DNA of 64,000 nt from positions 28,690,501 to 28,754,500 of the forward strand of contig NC_088911.1 in the NCBI RefSeq assembly GCF_963576675.1, given 5' to 3'. This DNA comes from Euphorbia lathyris (Eukaryota; Streptophyta; Magnoliopsida; Malpighiales; Euphorbiaceae). The notes under the pieces are model-generated. The model saw only the letters and a list, made by a program, of their open reading frames with translations, did no database searches and was not told the DNA's origin. Both the position numbers and the translations under genes were made by a program. Shown here one piece after another: positions 56,129-64,000 of this stretch (position 1 is the first letter of the stretch; the number at the start of each line of letters is the position of its first letter).

Positions 56129-57031
56129 ACAGGAAGCAAGGAGAAAGCCATTGTGAATGTGATGTAAGATTTTCTGGTGGTCTGTAGTTGCATATGTTTT
56201 GGCCAAAACTGCAGTTTGGAAGAGAGCTCTATTAATAATTGTATGTCACTTTATAATAATTTGGCCTTTGATTTTGTTGTCATCAAGTTTTATTTTATAG
56301 GTTGGTTTGGTTTACCATAATTGAGCAATTGCTATTCGAAAAATTAAGCAAATCTGGGGTCTTTGATGTTATAGGGTTGATGTAGAGTGGTGAGTATAAC
56401 GAAAGAGGAAATGATTGCAGCTACAATTGTTCAATTTTTGCAAGCTTATGTCTTGTGTCACTTTCGCTTACCCCCATAAAACTATTTTAGATCCACTCAG
56501 AATTGTGCAATTTGCCTATGAAATTGTAAAGGAGATTATAATTAAGGGTCTGTTTGGTTTTGCTTTTTGTTGTTTTAACTGATTTTCCTTCCGTAGCTGT
56601 TTACAGTTGTTTTCAATTTTAGCCGAACGCTTTATATTGCATTCTCTACAGTTTGAAGTAAAAAAAAAAGCTATAAATGAACCTAACAGGCACTAAATAT
56701 CTCATTCAATGATCATTTAGTATTAACTTGGCGTAGATTACATGTCTTTCTCTATTCATAATCAAGAATCAAGAACTCTAGTCCCCCTTATGATCTTATC
56801 TTAAGGCCTGAGAGCATGTTAAGTTTTGTTGAACTCTAAGAAAAGTGAGAAAATACCTTACTTTCACTGTCATCCATATTATTTGTATAAAATTTACAGG
56901 TAATTGTTGTATACTTCACTAAAGAAGGGTAGCAGATTGTATCTAGCTAAGAGATGGGTTGTATAAATAAGTAGGGTGAAATAATATAATAATCATAATA
57001 CAATTTCAAAGAATTGAAATAATAATCACTG
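56129..57031. other. 3' regions of two convergent genes
   Basis: The small gene ends at 56128 on the plus strand and the TBL gene ends at 57032 on the minus strand. The 900 bp between should hold both 3' UTRs. I see no further gene. Possible polyadenylation signals are AT-rich and not diagnostic. Confidence 0.5.
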
Positions 57032-60000
57032 TTATCTGCCATCGGATAACATCTGCATCACCAAATCATTCCAAGAGTCTATTGGCCCTGGTAAGCACCA
57101 ATGTAAACAGTCATTTTGAACTTTAGCATTCTTATTCTCTGCAAATGGGTGAAACTGCCTATATGGTCCCGGATGCCCATCCGGTCGCAGCAACGATAAC
57201 CGAGTTGTATCAAGTAGCTTCAAAATTACACCCTTCTCAGATCCTAATGCAGCAGCTTTCTCAAACTCTTCCAATTCAATCCGTCTCATTATATCATCTA
57301 CATCCACCATCTGAATCTCACCTTCTCTGAAAGGTACTGTTCTATTGCAAGTACCTCCACTAAACCATTCTCCATTCTCAAAGTGGTCTGGTGTTGTTGT
57401 CCTCAAGAAAATGAAAGCTTTGTGATCAGACTGAACCATGAAGTCCAAGATCAAGCCTATCGCTTTGCGATACGCATAGTCAAATCCTAGATCAGTCAAG
57501 TTCTTTCCAGGGCAATAATGGCATCCTGTAACAGTGTTGTTCTCATGATATATAGCAGTTTTGAGAAACCATTTGCCACCAGAAATTACTACATAATCAT
57601 AGTTGCTGTATTGATCAGTCCATATGGTATCAAGTTTATCTAGATGTAACTGGATTTCTGAAGATGAAACTCCATTTTGGTCTTCAAAAATGTCTGCTTT
57701 GAGTAGGAATGGGGTCCAAATGACTGAAAGAGTGAAGTTGTGGACTGGAAAGTTCCATCTTTTCGATCTGTATTCCTTATCATGATAAACCTCAATGGCC
57801 TCTTCCACCTATAAAACAGCCCATCATTTATTGTCCATTCTATCAAACTATTTTGGAAAATCCCAATCAGAAAACATACTTTTTTTTAGATGGCAACATA
57901 TGGAATGCAGACAGTTAGATCAGAGATGAGACATTCTGATAGTGGTAGGCCATACTACATCCATTACACATTTTTAGTAAATGGCCAATCATATGGGTCT
58001 AAAATTTCAATTTATGGTTCAGGACCCAACCAACCCTGTATAGAAAGGATAATGTACTAAAGGGTATAACAATTTAACAAATTACAGCTTGTTGAGTATT
58101 GATACAGATAATTAGATTAAAATGAACTAAACAACAAGGATAATGCACCCATTCTTGATAAGACATAAAGATTAAAATGAGCATAATAATGTGAGGTAGG
58201 TACACCAGCATGGAAAGAGACATTAGAACCTGCCAAAAGAGTGCTCTCTAACCCAGCTGTATTAGAAAATGAAATCAAGATTGATTGTTGATTAACAATT
58301 TAAGCCGTTGTGTCTTAAATTCTTGGCAAAAATAATCATTAGACCCTTCCTCTTTCATTTTTTGGTTCATTAAGTCTTTGATCTTTTATTTGAATACATT
58401 AAACTCCTAATCATTTAATTTTGGTCCCATTAAGCTCTTGATGACCCAAAGAATCAATTTTAAACATAAAATTCGGTTAACAAAGTGTTATTTATTGGAC
58501 ATGCATTCGAAATTTGTATCTATTCACTGCTTGAAAGTAGTTTTAGATTTGTAATGTGACTATAGAAAAACTGTAACAACCTTAATCCAAACTGTAATTT
58601 TTTTATATATATAATTTCAAATTCAGATGAAATTAATAATATCTTTTCATAACTTACTAATTTGGTAGGCAATAACTTAATAGGATCAAAAATAAATCAT
58701 CAGAGGTTTAATGTATCCAAATAAAACATCAATGACTTAATAAACAAAAAAAAAAGATTAGAGACCTAATGATACTTTTTACCTAAACTCTTCACCTGTT
58801 TAAGCCGTTGTGTCCAAGTAGAGGTGGCAGTTATATATAGAGGTGGCAAAATGACACACGACCCGATTACACGACACGAACACGACACGGATTTTTAGTG
58901 TTAGTGTTGAGCTTAATAGGTAATAGGTCATTTTTGGGTTGACACGAAATTGACACGCTAATTTGTGGGTTGGGTTAGTGTTGATATGTGAACCCGAAAA
59001 CGACACGAAATGACACGGATATTGAAAATTATTGTTATATTCTCTCGTGTTTTTTATGTGATTTTATTAATAAAGATAATAAAATTATAATTATTAGTTA
59101 CAAATATTGATTTGAATTTCTTAAATTGTTATAAACACATTACATGATCCTCTAACATGATATTATTGAACTTTTCGATAATTATTGTTAACAAACTAAT
59201 CTAAAAATGTTTAAAAACAGTACCATATCTTCTTATATTTTTAAGAGTTATTATTAATATATATGCATAACAAAATTACATGTAACCCGAAAACACGACA
59301 CGAAATCGACACTAACCCGAATAGGTTAACACGACTTTGACACGAAAGTTTTTGGGTTGGGTTTGGATTTACTCTTTTTGACACGAACCCGAAATGACAC
59401 GACACGAACACGACTCGAACACGACAATTGCCAGGTCTAGTTATATACGCTATACAAATCCAATACAAATTTATTGAATTAGTGTTTATTAAATAAGTAA
59501 TGGATCATTTTTTAATTAATACGAAATTGACATATAAATTTTAAATTGTTTTAAAATTAACTTAATAACTCGAAAATCATATGAATATATAAAATTATTA
59601 TTATATTCTTTTATATTTTTATATTTTATTAAGGAACAATAAAATCATAATTATCATCAACATGATTTGAATCTCTCTTACTTTTACATGTCATCATTAA
59701 AAAAAAGTCTAATACTCTTCCAGCCTCTTTAATTTGTCCAAATTGGTTATTTTACCCCTCAACTTATCGAATATCCTATTTACCCTCTTAATTCCATAAA
59801 AGTGGTATTTCTTACCCCCTCAACTTATCCATTTATCCCCCAACTCATAGAATATCCTATTTACCCTCTTAACTTCATAAAAGTGGTATTTTCCACCCCC
59901 TCAACTTGTCCATTTACCCCCTCCCAAACTCATAGAATGTCCTATTTACCCCCTTAACTCCATAAAAGTGGTATTTCCCTTACAATCCGTCATTGAGGCC

Positions 60001-62706
60001 TAAATTGATACATTTTTTAAACGTTAAACCTATATTGGTGCTATTTTGTACGTGGAACCTAAATTGATACTTCCCCAAATTCATAGGCCTATTTTGATAC
60101 TTTTCCCTACATATAATGTCTTTAACTTGTTTATATTAATGTTCTTGTTTTTTTTATCAAAAAGTTCTTGTTATTTGTATCTTTTATTCATTCTTTCTCT
60201 TTTTAACTTTTTTTGCTAGTTAAATTTTGATTATCTAATTATTATAATACAATATTATTATAATAAACACATGAAAGATTTATATAATTATCAAATTAAA
60301 ACAAAATAAAAAGTTGATATTAAAAATATATATTTTCAAACTCATTTGAATAAGTGTTATTAATTTTGCACTATAAAAGGGTAAGAAATACCACTTTTAT
60401 AGAACTAAGAGGGTAAATATGGTCATAAGGAGTGAGAAATACCACTTTTATGGAGTTAAGGTGGTAAATAGGAAATTCGATGAGTTGAGGAGGGATAAAA
60501 TGACTAATTTGGACAAGTTAAGGGGGTGGGAAATATCATTTCTATGGAGTTAAGGGGATAATAGAACATTCAATGAGTTGAAGGGGTAAAATGACCAATT
60601 GAACAAATTAAGAGGGCTGGAAAAGCATTAGGCTTTAAAAAAACATAGTAAGGTTGTACAAAACATACGGATACATTACACAACTGACCATAATATAAGC
60701 GAATTAGGAACTTATTAAATAGGTTGAGGTCAATTTTTTTTTTAATTAAAATTCACTCACATAACATAGCACTAGGTAATAACTAATGTGAGAAGAACAT
60801 GACCCACTTATATATGAATTGCCACCGAATGTACTAGAAGTAATCAGGACTTACCCTAAAAATCTTGCAGCACTCTTATGTATAGTTGAATAATCAAGGA
60901 AATGTTAAAATAGGAAAATTAATAATTTTCTTCAAGCAATGAACATGACACAAATATATTAGAATTAAATTTCTATTTGGCCCTTGTGTTACATAAAATC
61001 ATGTCATTTGCTCTCAATCATTTGATAACATGAAAAATTCTATAGTCTATTAATATCAGTAACTCCTTGAACTTGTTCTAAAAGGTTGATTGATCTCAAA
61101 AAATTATACATATGTTGTCTCATTAGTCCCTAAACTTGTTTAAAGTATCATAATTAATTTCCTAAATCTATAACAATATCATAAAAATACAAAATAAAAA
61201 GTTAATTTGTTTTAAAGACTTAAAATCACGAATTAGGCGTTTATTTTCAAATTTTTGAATTCTTTTTCGGATTTAGATATTGCAATGTATACCACTTTAC
61301 TGTAAACGAGTTCAGGGATCAATGAGTCACTTTAAACAAATTCAGGTAGCCAATATATTATTTTAAACAAGTTGATGAGACTAGCAAAACGCCGTGTAAA
61401 TTCAACCGGCCAATTAAACTTTTTGAAGCTTTTAATGTATTAAGCCAATTCTATAGGCGATATTTAATCCTTTTTTTTATGTAACATGTCATATGTCATG
61501 TGACAATAATTATCAAATCAATTAACTTTTTATTCCAAATTGGTTAAATGTCACCTATCAAAAAAAAAAATGTTATAAATGACAAGATTTTTTTTTTTTG
61601 AAGAAATAAATGACAAGATTTTAAGTACCAAATAATAAATAGGCTTACTTTCAAAGATAAAGGTGGGTAAGGCTAAATCTGAAGCCTTTATTATTTTCAA
61701 ATCAAACTTGGCTTCTACTCCAAACTGGTAATAGAACTTAGACAATTAGAATCCTGATGTTAAAAGAGGCTCAAATAAATGATTAGGCCACTTAAATTGT
61801 AACGATCCCATCATTAAAGATGGTGACATGAATTGAATCCCACACAGGATTGACTGAATTATATCTTATAGTCCTGCGAGTAAAAATAAATAAATATAGA
61901 TTTGACCTGAACTGGACCATATGTAACATAGTGTTTGGTTACTCTGTTGGACTGTGTTTCGGGTGTTTGGTTAGTTTTGCCATCTCCACCACCAAACCAA
62001 ACAGCCACATATGTAACCAAAAATCAGAGACAAACTTTAGAATTTTGATTGAAGCTTGAAATTTACCTGAGAAAGAATGCAAAGTAATGACTGAACGTGA
62101 TTACGAGAAATTGAATCACCAATGAACGCCCATGATTTATTCCTCATCAGATTAAGAAATTTGTTAGGATTAAACTTGGCCAAATCACACCCAAGCGGTT
62201 TCCACCTCCAGTATAGATACCCTGAATCAGGCCTTCCATTTTTCATACAGTTTTGATGTCCTTCAATTATTAGACAACTCCGATTAGTATAAACCGGACC
62301 CTTCGGGTCCGGTATCCAATCTCCGGCAAACAAATCACATTCATCTGCAACAAATTTCAATACACAACAAATCAGACACATCTGCTGAAAAACGAGAAAA
62401 TAGAGCAAAATTGAATTATCACATACCGTGAGTCTGGATAGTTTGGTTTTGATTATCCGAAAAGTAATTAGAATTTGAAGATTGAACCGGTTGTTGAAAA
62501 GGCAAAGAATCAAGCAGCGGAGAGTCCGTTTGAGTTGCGGGAGGGTTTTCAACGACGGAAGAGAAGCGAATTGAATCGGAGGTAAGAAGACGGAAAACGA
62601 GACCTAATAGAAAAAATGAGATTGCGAACTTGATGAAGAGATGATTGTGTTTGGTTAAAGAGAAAAAGGAAAATGAGTTTAAATCAGACCTCATTTCCTT
62701 CGCCAT
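57032..62706 (-). CDS. Trichome birefringence-like (TBL) polysaccharide O-acetyltransferase, three exons
   Basis: Exons are 62706-62427, 62344-62067 and 57808-57032, giving 444 residues with GT-AG introns of 82 bp and 4,258 bp. A cytosolic start is followed by one membrane anchor (about residues 24-41, FIKFAISFFLLGLVFRLL), a Ser/Pro/Gln-rich stalk, then the PMR5 N-terminal domain (ECDLFAGDWIPDPKGPVYTN, HQNCMKNGRPDSGYLYWRW). The PC-esterase part has GDS at residues 169-171 (FIGDSISRNHVQS) and the D-x-x-H motif at Asp419 and His422 (DCLHWCLPGP). Conserved Cys residues (GCHYCPGKN, GGTCNRT) are present. TBL proteins are Golgi enzymes that acetylate cell-wall polysaccharides. The sequence looks closest to the TBL19-23 group, a subgroup call from memory. 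The start ATG is preceded by another in-frame ATG at 62769, which would add 21 residues. I prefer 62706 because MAKEMRSDLN gives the usual short N-terminus. Confidence 0.93.
58325..58783. mobile_element. Mutator-type MITE in TBL intron 2, 459 bp
   Basis: The left end GGCAAAAATAATCATTAGAC and the right end reverse-complemented GGTAAAAAGTATCATTAGGT continue as inverted similarity through TTAAGTCTTTGATC and TTAAGTCATTGATG blocks. TAAATTCTT (58316-58324) and TAAACTCTT (58784-58792) flank it, a 9-bp duplication with one change. Confidence 0.8.
58838..59439. mobile_element. hAT-type MITE in TBL intron 2, 602 bp
   Basis: The termini are TAGAGGTGGCAAAATG and, reverse-complemented, TAGACCTGGCAATTG. 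Subterminal regions are full of ACACGAC and GACACGAA repeats in both arms. GTTATATA flanks both ends (58830-58837 and 59440-59447), the 8-bp duplication expected of hAT. Confidence 0.87.
59707..60633. mobile_element. Long-TIR Mutator-type MITE in TBL intron 2, about 927 bp
   Basis: GTCTAATACTCTTCCAGCC at the left and GCCTAATGCTTTTCCAGCC (reverse complement of the right end) begin inverted arms of more than 100 bp. Repeated internal blocks CCATAAAAGTGGTATTTC and CTCAACTTATCGAATATCC occur several times per arm. TTAAAAAAA next to each end fits a 9-bp duplication, with uncertainty from the A-run. Confidence 0.8.
61040..61446. mobile_element. Degenerate long-TIR MITE remnant in TBL intron 2
   Basis: The right part (TTTAAACAAGTTGATGAGAC, TTAAACTTTTTGAAG, ATGTATTAAGCC) resembles the 32592-33072 element. 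The left part has CTTGAACTTGTTCTAAAAGG. The ends are not clean and no duplication was found. Confidence 0.5.
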
Positions 62707-63480
62707 TTTAGTGTGAGAAAAGGAGGCGAAGGAAGTATGTTGATGTGAGAGAAAGAGAAGAGAAGACAACAGAACAAAGAAAACGGCGTTTTAAGAAGAA
62801 AGGATTAGTGGTTAGTAAGAAGGTGATTAGCAGCTGTTAATTATTTATTAATATGATTATGAAGGAGCTCCGTTTGCCTGCACTGCACACACCCTTTGTT
62901 TGTTTAAAGCAGTACAACAGCTTTTGTCGTAATTATTTTATTCAGTTGAAAAAAGATAAGAACTCATGCATTATTTATTTATTTGGAAAAAACATTTTCA
63001 CAATTATTTTTTATAAAAAATTTTAATTTAATAAATTAAGTTAATACATTATATAGGTTCTCTTTGCAAAATAGTTGTTAACTCTTATCTGATTATTATT
63101 TTATTAGTTGATTTGACTAGCCGATTGTGTAACTTGTTCGGTAAAACTTACTTGTTTGTGTAAAATGATAAATAATGATATGACAAACCCTTTATTTGGG
63201 TTAAAATGTAGTAATTAGGAGTAAAAATGTCCTTAAAAAAGATGGAGTAATAAGCTAATTGAAAAAGATCGTAAAACTACTTTATCAAAATTAAATTTTT
63301 AGACCAAGTAAGCTTTTTCAAACATCTCTTCGCCAGATATCACTATTAAATAACATCTAAAGTGGCTCAAATCTCTAATTTTACCTTAAAAAACTTTTTA
63401 CCAAATAGTATTAAAGTATCATAGTTAGGGATGTGCATCGGTTCCAAACCGAACCGAAAAAACCGAATAATTCAAAATAA
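62707..63480. other. Upstream region of the TBL gene
   Basis: The first 100 bp upstream of the ATG is purine-rich on the plus strand (GTGAGAAAAGGAGGCGAAGG) and probably 5' UTR. Farther out the sequence is AT-rich with no recognisable gene. A block at 63420-63470 (GATGTGCATCGGTTCC, AACCGAACCGAAAAAACC) resembles a common dispersed plant repeat. Confidence 0.45.
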
Positions 63481-63483
63481 TCC

Positions 63484-64000
63484 TCTAGAAAGTTTCTAAT
63501 CTCAACCCCTCCTGCATGTTTTGGACAACAAACCTTCTCCCAACGTAATAAATGAATTTTTTTTCACCTCCTCAGTTCCACCCCATAAAAAATGGTGGTT
63601 CAGTTTGTCAAGACTATGTAGAACATTGCTAAGCAACAAGTTAGAATGCATGGGATGGTTCATCGTAGAATTAGTAATAAACTGGATCAGGGCCATCCTA
63701 CCTGCAAAAGATAAAGAGTTAACTTTCCAAGATGAAATTTGGAATTCATAGAGTAAAAAAGATCCTTGAAAGGCGATTTGGACACCCGGCCACTAAAAAT
63801 GGGAACACCAAGGTATTTCCCCAAGGAAGTTGTAAGAGGAATGCCAGTATTATTACTAAGCTTTTTACATAGGCCAGGGTGACATATTCTTTTAACATAA
63901 CAGCTGAGGTTTTTTAACATTAAACTTTTGGCCAGAAGCTGAACAAAATGTCTTTTTTTATATAAAATAGTAGGTATCATTTCATTAGATAAGTAAGTTC
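63484..64000 (-). pseudogene. Decayed LINE RT thumb fragment at right edge
   Basis: Read leftwards from the window edge the frame shows a block after the RT catalytic core (SLGKYLGVPIFSGRVSKSPF), then MNSKFHLGKLTL, ALIQFITNSTMNHPM, KLNHHFLWGG and, in another register, CCPKHAGGVEIRNF. At least two frameshifts (near 63715 and 63520) break it. It stops near 63484 without zf-RVT or RNase H. It is a different and more divergent LINE lineage than LINE-1 to LINE-3, and it continues outside the window. Confidence 0.8.

Noticed and set aside
1..64000. tRNA, rRNA or microRNA genes
   Set aside because: I saw no cloverleaf-type sequence with matching promoter boxes, no rRNA blocks and no clear microRNA precursor other than MITE hairpins. 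A covariance-model scan could change this.

Overview
The window is repeat-rich plant nuclear DNA, almost certainly from a eudicot. The evidence is three L1-type LINEs with the plant domain set (DUF4283 and CCHC ORF1; endonuclease, RT, zf-RVT and RNase H ORF2), an Athila-like Ty3 polyprotein, a Mutator transposase gene with GT-AG introns, many MITEs, and a trichome-birefringence-like (TBL) gene. I see no bacterial or organellar genes and cannot name the species. Only two host genes are supported, both in the right-hand 11 kb: a 51-residue membrane protein (exons 53738-53836 and 56072-56128, plus strand) and a three-exon TBL O-acetyltransferase (57032-62706, minus strand). They converge tail to tail.

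Left part (1-12.4 kb): LINE-1 runs off the left edge. A 5'-truncated LINE fragment at 7.0-10.2 kb has a 1,938-bp non-autonomous hAT element inside its RNase H frame. A small LINE tail lies at 10.3 kb, with two Mutator-type MITEs at 5.7 and 11.8 kb.

Middle (12.4-32.3 kb): a nested transposon island. An Athila-like gag-pol lies between two LTRs that face each other. This sits beside LINE-2, then a duplicated 400-bp arm, a hAT end, and a second LTR element that has no RT or integrase. That second element encodes long repeat-built reading frames with exact 75-, 69- and 165-bp periods. The outermost ends of the island (12393 and 32338) look like terminal inverted repeats with a short target duplication.

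33.5-46 kb: a Mutator-like element whose spliced gene runs FAR1-like N-terminus, MULE transposase, SWIM zinc finger, then OTU cysteine-protease domain. It carries GC-rich palindrome arrays in its first intron and 3' flank. A Tourist-like MITE follows, then LINE-3, full length with a 14-bp target duplication.

46-53 kb: AT-rich DNA, then a 4.6-kb satellite of about 36 units of roughly 126 bp. Each unit carries about four ACGT cores spaced near whole helical turns.

53.6-64 kb: the two host genes. The 2.2-kb and 4.3-kb introns hold several MITEs. A decayed LINE fragment lies at the right edge. Most broken transposon frames are broken by single nonsense codons that are one transition from Gln, Arg or Trp codons, as expected of aging methylated repeats.
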